Positions 32,498-40,412 of a DNA stretch of 64,000 nt are shown one piece after another. The DNA comes from Clostridiales bacterium oral taxon 876 str. F0540 (lineage in GTDB: Bacteria > Bacillota > Clostridia > Clostridiales > Clostridiaceae). The first letter of the stretch is position 1. The number at the start of each line of letters is the position of its first letter. Made by a program: the position numbers and the translations under genes. The stretch is from assembly GCA_000466585.1 (NCBI GenBank), contig KE993478.1, forward strand, positions 26,379 through 90,378. The letters are read 5' to 3'. Under the pieces are notes generated by a model. It was not told the DNA's origin, did not search any database, and saw nothing but the letters and a program-made list of their open reading frames with translations.

Positions 32498-33313
32498 ATG
32501 GAAAAGTTTAATAGAAATACAAGAATATCTGCTATAACTAAAACGCTTATAGAAAATCCTAATAAGGTTATAAATCTAAGTACCTTTACTGAAGAGTTCA
32601 ATGCTGCGAAATCTACAATAAGTGAAGATATACTTGTTATTAAGGAGACACTTGTAAGGCTGGATATGGGCAGAGTAGAGACGGTAGCAGGAGCTTCCGG
32701 CGGTGTTAAATATGTTTGCGGCATGTCAAAGAAAGATAAAGACGAGGTTATTGATGAACTTTGTAATATTCTTAGGGAAAAGGATAGAATAATTCCTGGA
32801 AATTTTATATATATGACTGACATAATGTACAATCCGGAGATAATAAGAAAAGCAGGATTAATATTGGCTTCTGCTTTTGTAGATAAAACTGTAGATTGTG
32901 TCGTTACTGTAGAGACGAAAGGGATTCCTCTAGCTTATGAGGTTGCCAGAATGCTTGGTGTTCAGCTCGTAATAGTTAGAAGAGATAATAAAGTAACTGA
33001 AGGAACAACTGTTAGTATAAATTATGTAACTGGTTCAAATAAAAGAATACAGACCATGTCTCTGTCAAGAAAAGCATTAAAAAGTGGCAGTAATTGCATA
33101 TTTATAGACGATTTTATGAAGGCTGGAGGAACTGCTTTAGGCATAATTAATTTGCTTAAGGAGTTCGACAGCAATCTTATAGGTATCGGTGTTCTGGTTG
33201 AAGACGTAGAAGCATCAAAGAAATTAGTTGAAGACAGGGTGTCCCTAATGGAGTTCAGTGGTTTGGATGAAAATGAAACAGCTGTAATTTTTCCCTCAAA
33301 ATGCTTCAAATAG
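32498..33313 (+). CDS. purR: Purine operon repressor
   Basis: A 271-residue protein, close to B. subtilis PurR. The winged-helix N-terminus (FNRNTRISAITKTLIENPNK and FTEEFNAAKSTISEDILVIK) is followed by a phosphoribosyltransferase-like domain with the PRPP-binding loop CIFIDDFMKAGGTALG near residue 200. In the family PRPP acts as inducer, releasing the repressor from PurBoxes at purine genes. AGGGTGGTAAA precedes the ATG. It is upstream of spoVG as in related species. Confidence 0.95.
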   Translation: MEKFNRNTRISAITKTLIENPNKVINLSTFTEEFNAAKSTISEDILVIKETLVRLDMGRVETVAGASGGVKYVCGMSKKDKDEVIDELCNILREKDRIIPGNFIYMTDIMYNPEIIRKAGLILASAFVDKTVDCVVTVETKGIPLAYEVARMLGVQLVIVRRDNKVTEGTTVSINYVTGSNKRIQTMSLSRKALKSGSNCIFIDDFMKAGGTALGIINLLKEFDSNLIGIGVLVEDVEASKKLVEDRVSLMEFSGLDENETAVIFPSKCFK

Positions 33314-33352
33314 TTAAATTTTCAAAAAAATAATAAATATTTCGAAAAATAA

Positions 33353-33381
33353 GAAGGAAAATTGAAAATAATGAAGAATAT
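33353..33381 (+). promoter_or_regulatory. Sigma-H-type promoter of spoVG
   Basis: GAAGGAAAA (33353-33361), an 11-base spacer and GAAGAATAT (33373-33381) match the sigma-H consensus RnAGGAwWW-N11-12-RnnGAATww at nearly every position. In B. subtilis spoVG is a classic sigma-H gene. The site lies 33 bases upstream of the start codon. Confidence 0.78.
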
Positions 33382-33413
33382 ATATTTATAAGCATCGTGG
33401 AGGTGGTTTTTGT

Positions 33414-33698
33414 ATGCAAATTACAGATGTTAGAGTTAGAAAAGTTGCCGCTGACGGCAAAATGAAAGCTATTGTATCAGTAACTTTTGACAATGAGTTC
33501 GTTGTGCATGACATTAAGGTTATTGAAGGACAAAATGGTCTTTTTATAGCTATGCCAAGCAGAAAGACTCCAGACGGAGAATTTAAAGACATAGCTCATC
33601 CAATAAATACTCAAACTAGAGAAAAAATTCAAGAATCCATCCTAGCTGAGTATGAAAAAGTTAAAAATGATGAAACTACCGTTTCGGAAGAACAGTAA
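33414..33698 (+). CDS. spoVG: Septation/RNA-binding regulator SpoVG
   Basis: 94 residues, typical length. Diagnostic segments: MQITDVRVRKVAADGKMKAIVS, FVVHDIKVIEGQNGLFIAMPSRK, DGEFKDIAHPI and the final helix with TREKIQESIL. SpoVG is a small dimeric nucleic-acid-binding protein that affects asymmetric septation, sporulation and many genes. GTGGAGGTGG precedes the ATG, and a short terminator follows. A sigma-H-like promoter lies upstream. Confidence 0.97.
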   Translation: MQITDVRVRKVAADGKMKAIVSVTFDNEFVVHDIKVIEGQNGLFIAMPSRKTPDGEFKDIAHPINTQTREKIQESILAEYEKVKNDETTVSEEQ

Positions 33699-33700
33699 GT

Positions 33701-33731
33701 AAAAAGGAGTTAGATGCTCCTTTTTATTTTT
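33701..33731 (+). terminator. Terminator after spoVG
   Basis: AAAAAGGAG / CTCCTTTTT, 9-bp stem, 7-base loop, then ATTTTT. Confidence 0.85.
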
Positions 33732-33751
33732 CGACAAATTATATGACAAGG

Positions 33752-33780
33752 TTGCAAATTAATGCTACATAAAATATAAT
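33752..33780 (+). promoter_or_regulatory. Sigma-A promoter of glmU-prs
   Basis: TTGCAA (33752-33757), 17-base spacer, TATAAT (33775-33780). It leaves a 135-base leader before glmU. Confidence 0.8.
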
Positions 33781-33915
33781 ATAAGAGGCGATTTTACGAA
33801 CATTTGATTTAAATATAGCAATTTGTTATGAATAAATAGTAATTTATGATACATAATTAAAAAATCAATGAAGAATTAATAAAAAAGTTCTTCATTAAAA
33901 AACGGAGGTTTTTTT

Positions 33916-35286
33916 ATGTATAGATGTGCTGCCATATTAGCTGCCGGTGAAGGAAAAAGAATGAAGTCAGAAACTCCTAAGGTGCTTCATAAGGTTTGTG
34001 GAAAAGAAATGGTTAATCATGTTATTGACATAATGAGAAAAGCTGGCATGGAAGATGTTAATGTTATAGTTGGAAAAGGTGCTGAAAAGGTTAAGGAAGG
34101 CACTAAAAGCAGAAATGTAAGCTATTCGCTTCAAGAGGTTCAGCTTGGAACCGGTCATGCAGTTATGTCTGCAAAGACTTTTTTAAGTAAAAAGACTGGC
34201 ACAGTAGCAATATTTACCGGAGATGCTCCTTTAATCAAAGAAGAAACTGTAAATAAGTTTTTGAGCTTTCACGAAGAGGGAGGCTTTAAGGCTACGATAC
34301 TGACTTCAGTTATTGAAGAACCAGCTCATTATGGAAGGGTTATAAGAAACTCTCAGGGTGAAGTTGAAAAAATAATTGAGGCTAAAGACTGTAATGCTGA
34401 AGAAACTAAGGTAAAAGAAATTAATGCAGGTATGTACTGCTTTGATATAGAAGCTTTATTAAACAGCTTAAATAAGCTTAATAATAATAATGCTCAAGGC
34501 GAATATTATTTGACAGATGTTATAGGGATTTTAAAGAACGAAGGCTCCAAAGTTGGAGCAATGGTTACAGATTTCGAAGAAACAATAGGTGTTAATTCAA
34601 GAGTTGAACTTGCTGAAACTGAAAGAATACTAAGAAATAGAATAAACAGAAAGCATATGGAAAATGGTGTTACAATTATTGATCCAAACAGCACTTATAT
34701 AGGAAGTGATGTTGAAATAGGAAGAGATACAATTATATATCCCGGAAATGTGCTTGAAGGAAAGACAGTTATAATGGAAAACTGCATGCTTTATCCAAAC
34801 TCAAGAATAGCAGACAGTACTATTGAAGCAAATGTAGATATTCAAAGTTCTGTTATAATTGAAAGCCGCATTGGAGAAGGTACAACAGTTGGACCATTTG
34901 CTTATATAAGACCAGATAGTGTTATAGGTAAGCACGCAAGAATAGGTGATTTTGTTGAGATTAAAAAATCCACGATAGGCGATAATACAAAAGTATCACA
35001 CCTTACTTATATTGGCGATGCTGAGGTTGGAAGTGGCTGTAACTTTGGCTGTGGAACAGTAGTCGTTAATTATGATGGCAAAAATAAAAATAAGACTATC
35101 ATAGGTGACAATGTATTTATTGGCTGCAATACAAATTTAGTTTCACCTGTAGAAGTAAAAGACAATGCATATACCGCTGCCGGCTCTACTATAACTTCTG
35201 AGGTTCCGGAAGGAGCTTTAGCTGTAGCAAGAGCCAGACAGGTTAACATAGAAGGCTGGGTAGAGAAAAAAGGACTTAAAAAATAA
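33916..35286 (+). CDS. glmU: Bifunctional GlmU (GlcN-1-P acetyltransferase / GlcNAc-1-P uridyltransferase)
   Basis: 456 residues. The N-terminal pyrophosphorylase domain has LAAGEGKRMKSETPKVLHKV, then QLGTGHAV and GDAPLI; the C-terminal left-handed beta-helix shows hexapeptide repeats (IGEGTTVGPFAYIRPDSVIG) and the acetyl-CoA-site segment VNYDGKNKNKTIIGDN. The enzyme makes UDP-GlcNAc in two steps in the cytosol for peptidoglycan. GGAGG precedes the ATG. It is 26 bases upstream of prs and shares its promoter. Confidence 0.98.
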   Translation: MYRCAAILAAGEGKRMKSETPKVLHKVCGKEMVNHVIDIMRKAGMEDVNVIVGKGAEKVKEGTKSRNVSYSLQEVQLGTGHAVMSAKTFLSKKTGTVAIFTGDAPLIKEETVNKFLSFHEEGGFKATILTSVIEEPAHYGRVIRNSQGEVEKIIEAKDCNAEETKVKEINAGMYCFDIEALLNSLNKLNNNNAQGEYYLTDVIGILKNEGSKVGAMVTDFEETIGVNSRVELAETERILRNRINRKHMENGVTIIDPNSTYIGSDVEIGRDTIIYPGNVLEGKTVIMENCMLYPNSRIADSTIEANVDIQSSVIIESRIGEGTTVGPFAYIRPDSVIGKHARIGDFVEIKKSTIGDNTKVSHLTYIGDAEVGSGCNFGCGTVVVNYDGKNKNKTIIGDNVFIGCNTNLVSPVEVKDNAYTAAGSTITSEVPEGALAVARARQVNIEGWVEKKGLKK

Positions 35287-35312
35287 TAAATTTTTTTAGT
35301 GGAGGTAAACTT

Positions 35313-36272
35313 ATGATAACTCATGGCAAGGGCATTAAGATTTTCACAGGAAACTCCCATCCAAAGCTTGCGAAGGAAATAGCTGAAATACTAGGAGCAC
35401 CAGTTGGAGCTTCAAATGTTGGAAAGTTCAGTGACGGAGAAATTTCTGTTGATATTAACGAAACAGTAAGAGGCGCTGATGTGTTTGTTGTTCAATCAAC
35501 AAATGCTCCGGTAAACGACAATCTTATGGAACTTTTAATTATGATTGATGCCTTTAAAAGAGCATCAGCAGGAAGAATTACAGCAGTTATGCCATACTAC
35601 GGCTATGCAAGACAGGACAGAAAAGCAAAGGCAAGAGATCCAATTACAGCAAAGCTTGTTGCAGATATAGTAACTGCTGCAGGAGCTGACAGAGTATTGA
35701 CTATGGACTTACATGCTGCACAAATTCAAGGATATTTCAATATACCGGTTGATCATCTTCTAGGTGTTCCGATACTAGCAAAATATTTCGTTCAGAAGGG
35801 CTTTGGAGAAAGAGAAGATGTAGTTGTTGTATCACCTGACCTTGGAAGTGTAACAAGGGCCAGAAAATTTGCAGATAAGCTGCATGCCCCAATTGCTATA
35901 ATAGACAAGAGAAGACCAAAAGCTAATGTATCTGAAATAATGAACGTTATTGGCGATATTAAAGATAAGACAGTTATATTAATTGATGACGTTATAGATA
36001 CTGCAGGAACAATATGCAACGGAGCAAATGCTCTAAGAGATATGGGTGCTAAAGAAGTTTATGCTTGCTGCACTCACTCAGTTTTATCAGGACCTGCTAT
36101 TGAAAGAATTGAAGCCTCAGCAATAAAAGAACTTGTTATGTTAAATACTATAAATCTTCCTGAAGACAGAAAGCTTTCTAAATTTAACGTGCTTTCAGTT
36201 GCTCCTGTATTTGCAGATGCAATAAGAAGAATTTATGAAGATATGCCAGTAAGCAGATTATTTGAAGAATAA
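35313..36272 (+). CDS. prs: Ribose-phosphate pyrophosphokinase
   Basis: 319 residues. It forms PRPP from ribose-5-phosphate and ATP. Motifs: FTGNSHPKLAKEIAE, VGKFSDGEISVDINE, YYGYARQDRKAKARDPI, the ribose-5-P and metal site DLHAAQIQGYF, the flexible loop VVSPDLGSVTRAR and the PRPP loop VILIDDVIDTAGTI. GGAGG precedes the ATG. It is the second gene of glmU-prs. In most relatives ctc or pth follows; here a 15-kb segment intervenes. Confidence 0.98.
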   Translation: MITHGKGIKIFTGNSHPKLAKEIAEILGAPVGASNVGKFSDGEISVDINETVRGADVFVVQSTNAPVNDNLMELLIMIDAFKRASAGRITAVMPYYGYARQDRKAKARDPITAKLVADIVTAAGADRVLTMDLHAAQIQGYFNIPVDHLLGVPILAKYFVQKGFGEREDVVVVSPDLGSVTRARKFADKLHAPIAIIDKRRPKANVSEIMNVIGDIKDKTVILIDDVIDTAGTICNGANALRDMGAKEVYACCTHSVLSGPAIERIEASAIKELVMLNTINLPEDRKLSKFNVLSVAPVFADAIRRIYEDMPVSRLFEE

Positions 36273-36285
36273 TATATAAAAATAG

Positions 36286-36321
36286 ACGCAGAAGTTTAAT
36301 GTTAAACTTCTGCGTTTTTTT
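36286..36321 (+). terminator. Terminator after prs
   Basis: CGCAGAAGTTTAA / TTAAACTTCTGCG with a two-base loop, then seven T. Confidence 0.93.
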
Positions 36322-36329
36322 ATTTTTTG

Positions 36330-36348
36330 CGAAAATAATTTTCAGAAA
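36330..36348. promoter_or_regulatory. Operator-like motif shared with 42037-42054
   Basis: CGAAAATAATTTTCAGAAA contains the odd palindrome GAAAATAATTTTC. The same core (CGAAAATAATT-CTTGAAA) occurs before the neighbouring ROK operon. Confidence 0.4.
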
Positions 36349-36373
36349 TTTTTAAGAATTATGAAATAAATTA

Positions 36374-36402
36374 TTGAAAACATTATTACAGAGTTGTATT
36401 AT
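36374..36402 (+). promoter_or_regulatory. Sigma-A promoter of the GNAT-to-nagZ operon
   Basis: TTGAAA (36374-36379), 17-base spacer, TATTAT (36397-36402). Confidence 0.72.
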
Positions 36403-36456
36403 ATATTTAAATATATATTTGATAATTTAATGCTAGAAGAAAGGACGGCTCATAGT

Positions 36457-37449
36457 ATGGAAATTATAAAATTTAATGATTCTTATATAAGCGAAGTTGT
36501 TAAGCTATGGAATAAAAGCTGCAGCACTGAGATGCCGTACAAGCTTTTTACGGAGCAAAGTTTTAAAGAAAAGTTTATAAATAATCCGCATTTTAGCTAT
36601 GAAGGAACCTTTGTTGCAGTTAAGGATGAAAAAGTGATAGGTTTTGCCAATGGTCTATTTAAAAAAGAATTTCTGCCGGGTGAAACCTTTGAAAACACTC
36701 CCGGATATTTAACCTTTGTGTTAGTTGATAAAGAGCATAGAAACAGAGGGTATGGAAGCAGACTTTTAAAAGCTGTTGAAGATTTTCTTATAAACAGCGG
36801 GAAAAAGATGATTCAAATTATATTCTTTAATCCAATAAATCTTGAATGGTATATACCCGGATCAGAAAATACACATGATCATCCTAACGCCCCGGGGGTT
36901 GATGTTGAAGGACCTGGATTTGAATTTTTTAAAAGGCATGGATATGTTGTAAGAACCAATGAAGTATCTATGTATCTTGATTTAGCTAAATTTAAACTTG
37001 ATGAAAAGTCAATCAGAAAGATGGAAGAACTAAAGGATAAAGGTATAAACATAGAATATTATGATGAGGATAAGCATCACGGTTTTGATGATTTATTTGA
37101 TGATTTGAAAAATGAACTTTGGAGAAAGGAAATAAAAGATAACTTAGCTCTAAATAATTCGTTTCCTGTTATAGTAGCGTCTGATAATGGATATATTTGC
37201 GGTTTTACAGGCCCTATTGAGATTCAAGAGAGCGGCAGGGGCAAGTTTTCAGGTATAGGAGTGGATTCAAAGCATCAGGGCCTTGGGATAGGAAAGCTCT
37301 TGTTTTTTATGTTATGTGAAAGCTTCAAAAAAGAAGGTGCAGGTTTTATGTCTTTGTTTACTGGAATAGATAATAATGCAAGAAGAATGTATGAAGCAGC
37401 AGGTTTTAATGTTGTTAAGACTTGGGCAGTAATGCGAAAGGAAGTGTAA
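36457..37449 (+). CDS. Tandem-GNAT acetyltransferase
   Basis: 330 residues from ATG 36457 (AAAGGA upstream). Two GNAT domains: the first with VLVDKEHRNRGYGSRLLKAVE, a full R/Q-x-x-G-x-G/A acetyl-CoA loop; the second with GVDSKHQGLGIGKLLFFML. It transfers acetyl groups to an amine, target unknown. As first gene of a cluster with PIG-L, AmiE-like, NamZ and NagZ proteins, acetylation of glucosamine or an amino-sugar peptide is an attractive guess but not shown. The next gene begins three bases after its stop. Confidence 0.8.
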   Translation: MEIIKFNDSYISEVVKLWNKSCSTEMPYKLFTEQSFKEKFINNPHFSYEGTFVAVKDEKVIGFANGLFKKEFLPGETFENTPGYLTFVLVDKEHRNRGYGSRLLKAVEDFLINSGKKMIQIIFFNPINLEWYIPGSENTHDHPNAPGVDVEGPGFEFFKRHGYVVRTNEVSMYLDLAKFKLDEKSIRKMEELKDKGINIEYYDEDKHHGFDDLFDDLKNELWRKEIKDNLALNNSFPVIVASDNGYICGFTGPIEIQESGRGKFSGIGVDSKHQGLGIGKLLFFMLCESFKKEGAGFMSLFTGIDNNARRMYEAAGFNVVKTWAVMRKEV

Positions 37450-37452
37450 ATA

Positions 37453-38154
37453 ATGGAAAGAAAGCAAATACACATAATGGCAATAGGGGCACATGTTGGT
37501 GACATGGAGCTTACAGCTGGCGGAGTTTTAGCACAGCATGCAGCTATGGGAGACAAGATTACAATAGTTAATATGACTCCGGGGGAAAAAGGAAATCCTC
37601 CTCATTTAACAGTGGAGCAGTATGCTGAGCAGAAAATCAGAGAAGCTAGAGAGTTTGCAGAAATGCTGGGTGGAAGGTCTATAGTTCTTGATTATAAGGA
37701 TGGAGAGCTTCCGGATACTGACGAGCCAAGGTTTAAAGTTGCTGATTTAATCAGAGAATACAGGCCTGATATACTTATAACTCACTGGAAGAACAGCATG
37801 CATAAGGATCACGCTATAACAAGCAGGATTGTTAAGGATGCCCAGTTTTATGCCGGAATAAGAGGCTTTGAGAGAGAAAATCCGGCACACTTTGCGGCAG
37901 GCCCCTACTTTGCTGAAAACTGGGAAGATCCATATGATTTTAAACCATATACTTATATAGATATTTCAAAAGGATATGATTTATGGATGGAGGCTTTAAA
38001 GAAGATATGGTTTGTTACTAACAGTACTTCTTTTAAGTATTATGAATATTACGATGCCTTAAGCAAGGTAAGAGGCTGTGAAGCAAGAAAGGAAAGAGCA
38101 CAGGCCTTTGCTGTAGATCCGCTTTCAGTTAAGCAGGTTAAGGAAGGGTTTTAG
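37453..38154 (+). CDS. PIG-L family deacetylase-like protein with altered active-site motif
   Basis: 233 residues. PIG-L/BshB/MshB enzymes are zinc deacetylases acting on N-acetyl sugars. The usual N-terminal motif AHPDD-x-E reads AHVGDME here (His14, Gly16, Asp17, Glu19): the zinc ligands His and second Asp are kept but the first Asp, the general base of MshB, is replaced by Gly. The second motif THWKNSMHKDHA keeps the third ligand. The rest is typical (ITIVNMTPGEKGNP, LREAREFAEMLGG-like region). It may use another base, or bind rather than cut its ligand. It abuts the GNAT gene. Confidence 0.83.
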   Translation: MERKQIHIMAIGAHVGDMELTAGGVLAQHAAMGDKITIVNMTPGEKGNPPHLTVEQYAEQKIREAREFAEMLGGRSIVLDYKDGELPDTDEPRFKVADLIREYRPDILITHWKNSMHKDHAITSRIVKDAQFYAGIRGFERENPAHFAAGPYFAENWEDPYDFKPYTYIDISKGYDLWMEALKKIWFVTNSTSFKYYEYYDALSKVRGCEARKERAQAFAVDPLSVKQVKEGF

Positions 38155-38165
38155 GTGGTGCTTTC

Positions 38166-39230
38166 ATGACAATTAACAAAGAAAAACTAAACTATGCCTT
38201 TAGCCTTATTGAAGAAGCAGTAGCCAAGGGATTTTTTCCTTGTGCTGCTGCAGCTGTGGGGAATAAGAAGGGAATATATAAAATAGAGCATTACGGAAAT
38301 CAGTGTTTAGTTCCTGAAAAGCTTCCGTTAGAAAAAAATACTTTATTTGATATGGCATCTTTAACTAAGGTTGTAGCTACTAATAGTTTATTTATGGTGT
38401 TTTTAGATAAAGGTTTGATTTCTGCATTTGATAAGGTAAGTGATTACATAGAAGGCTTCAAGTGTGAGGAAAAGAAGAATATAACTATTTTCAACTTGTT
38501 AACTCATACAGCTGGACTTCCTGCTTTTGAAAAGCTTTATAAGCTGTGCTCAGACTTTGAAGATGCCATTAAGTATATAAGCAGTGAGAAGCTTGTATAT
38601 AAACCAGGGACAAAAGTTATATATAGTGATTACAGCTTTATACTTCTTAAATATATTTTGGAAAAAATAGGTGGAGACAGCTTGAATAATTTATGCAAAA
38701 AATATGTTTTTGATCCTATCGAAATGCAAAATACTTGTTTTAATCCTAAGACAAGCAATGTGGCGGCAACAGAAATTGATATTGAAACGAGTAAACCACT
38801 AATAGGGATATGTCATGATGAAAACGGAAGATTCTTTAATGGCATTTCAGGACATGCAGGATTATTTTCAAATATAGAAGATATGACTAAATTTGCAGCT
38901 ATGCTTATAAATGAAGGAAATTATAAAGAAAAACAGATTATTTCAAAGGCAGCTTTTAAAGCTATGACAAAAAACTATACTGAAGGTCTTGAGGAAAATA
39001 GAGCCTGGGGATGGACAGTAAAAGGACGGGAATTATCCTCCGGAGGAGATATAATTTCGCCTGAGGCTTTTGGACACACAGGTTTTACAGGTACATCAAT
39101 ATGGGTAGACATACCCAATGATATATATATGATTTTGCTGACCAACAGAGTTCATCCAACCAGAGATAATACTAATATCATAAGATTTAGAAGAGTGTTT
39201 CATAATGCTGTGATGGCTGCAGTGGAGTAA
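38166..39230 (+). CDS. Serine hydrolase of the class C beta-lactamase family (AmiE/YbbE-like)
   Basis: 354 residues. SxxK nucleophile motif in FDMASLTKVVATN (Ser near 63), Tyr motif YSDYSF in place of Y-x-N, and the third-box HTG in GHTGFTG near residue 300, preceded by GISGHAGLFSNIEDM. No signal peptide, so cytosolic. The B. subtilis cell-wall recycling cluster has a member of this family, AmiE (YbbE), which removes peptides from MurNAc, next to NamZ and NagZ. Here NamZ and NagZ follow directly, so the same role is likely. Resistance to beta-lactams is not implied. Confidence 0.83.
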   Translation: MTINKEKLNYAFSLIEEAVAKGFFPCAAAAVGNKKGIYKIEHYGNQCLVPEKLPLEKNTLFDMASLTKVVATNSLFMVFLDKGLISAFDKVSDYIEGFKCEEKKNITIFNLLTHTAGLPAFEKLYKLCSDFEDAIKYISSEKLVYKPGTKVIYSDYSFILLKYILEKIGGDSLNNLCKKYVFDPIEMQNTCFNPKTSNVAATEIDIETSKPLIGICHDENGRFFNGISGHAGLFSNIEDMTKFAAMLINEGNYKEKQIISKAAFKAMTKNYTEGLEENRAWGWTVKGRELSSGGDIISPEAFGHTGFTGTSIWVDIPNDIYMILLTNRVHPTRDNTNIIRFRRVFHNAVMAAVE

Positions 39231-39243
39231 TGAAGGAGGCAAT

Positions 39244-40395
39244 ATGGAAAGATTATTAGTTAAAAACGGTATCGACTGTATTGAAAAATATAGTTATCTT
39301 TTTGAGGGGAAGAGGCTTGGACTAGTAAGCAGTCCTATGGGTGTTGATAGAAATCTAAGATCTACTATAGATATACTAAACGAAAAATTTAATCTAACTG
39401 CGCTTTATTCACCTGAGCACGGAATAAGAGGAAATCTCCAAGCTGGAGCAGCCGTTGATACATATGTAGATGAAGCTACGGGTATTACTGTATACAGCCT
39501 CTATGGGAAGAATAAAAAGCCTTCACCTGAAATACTTGAGAACATTGACGTGCTTGTTATAGATTTGCAGGATGTAGGCTCAAGATACTATACCTTTCTT
39601 TACACAATGTCCTATTGCATGGAGAGCTGTGCAGAAAACAATAAAACTGTAGTAATATTAGACAGGCCTAATGTAATTGGAGGAGAAGCTGTTGAAGGAA
39701 ACATATTAGATATGAATTTTAAATCCTTTGTAGGAATGTATCCTATACCCCAAAGATTTGGGCTGACTATAGGTGAAATGGCACAGCTTTTTAATAAAGA
39801 GTTCAATATAAACTGTGATTTAAAGGTTGTGAAGCTTGAAGGCTGGTGTAGGAAGGCTTACTTTGACGATACAGACTTGCTTTGGATTAATCCTAGCCCT
39901 AATATTCCCTCTGTAAATACAGCGGTATTATACAATGGAACCTGTCTTTTTGAAGGTACTAATATTTCTGAAGGAAGAGGAACAACAAAGCCTTTTGAAT
40001 TTATAGGAGCTCCTTGGCTTGATGCGTATAAGCTTGCTGACATAATGAATAAAAAAAGCTTGGAGGGTGTAGTATTTAGGCCTGTTTATTTTGAACCTGC
40101 TTTTTCTAAGCATCAAGGTGAATTATGTAAGGGAGTACAGATCCATGTAAAGGATAAAAGAAAGGTTAAGCCTATAAAGATAGGAATAAATCTTTTGTAT
40201 GAAATAATGGATATGAACAAAGATAAATTTGAGTGGCTTCCTCCATTTAAAGAAGGTGCAAATTACTTTATAGATCTGCTTACAGGTACTGATGAAGTAA
40301 GAAATAGAAAGTTTGAAGCTGATGTTTTTATAGAAAAATGGGAAAGAGAAAGCAAAGATTTTAAGAGAATAAAAGAAAAATATCATCTATATTAA
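39244..40395 (+). CDS. namZ: Exo-beta-N-acetylmuramidase NamZ-like (DUF1343, GH171)
   Basis: 383 residues, the family size. Landmarks: GLVSSPMGVDRNLRSTIDIL, LYSPEHGIRGNLQAG, VIDLQDVGSRYYTFLYTM, LDRPNVIGGEAVEGN and NPSPNIPSVNTA, all diagnostic of DUF1343. NamZ from B. subtilis (YbbC) removes MurNAc from non-reducing ends of peptidoglycan chains. That protein is secreted; this one has no signal peptide, so it would work on imported fragments in the cytosol. GAAGGAGG precedes the ATG. Followed by nagZ after 17 bases. Confidence 0.92.
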   Translation: MERLLVKNGIDCIEKYSYLFEGKRLGLVSSPMGVDRNLRSTIDILNEKFNLTALYSPEHGIRGNLQAGAAVDTYVDEATGITVYSLYGKNKKPSPEILENIDVLVIDLQDVGSRYYTFLYTMSYCMESCAENNKTVVILDRPNVIGGEAVEGNILDMNFKSFVGMYPIPQRFGLTIGEMAQLFNKEFNINCDLKVVKLEGWCRKAYFDDTDLLWINPSPNIPSVNTAVLYNGTCLFEGTNISEGRGTTKPFEFIGAPWLDAYKLADIMNKKSLEGVVFRPVYFEPAFSKHQGELCKGVQIHVKDKRKVKPIKIGINLLYEIMDMNKDKFEWLPPFKEGANYFIDLLTGTDEVRNRKFEADVFIEKWERESKDFKRIKEKYHLY

Positions 40396-40412
40396 ATTTA
40401 AGGTGGGGTTTT

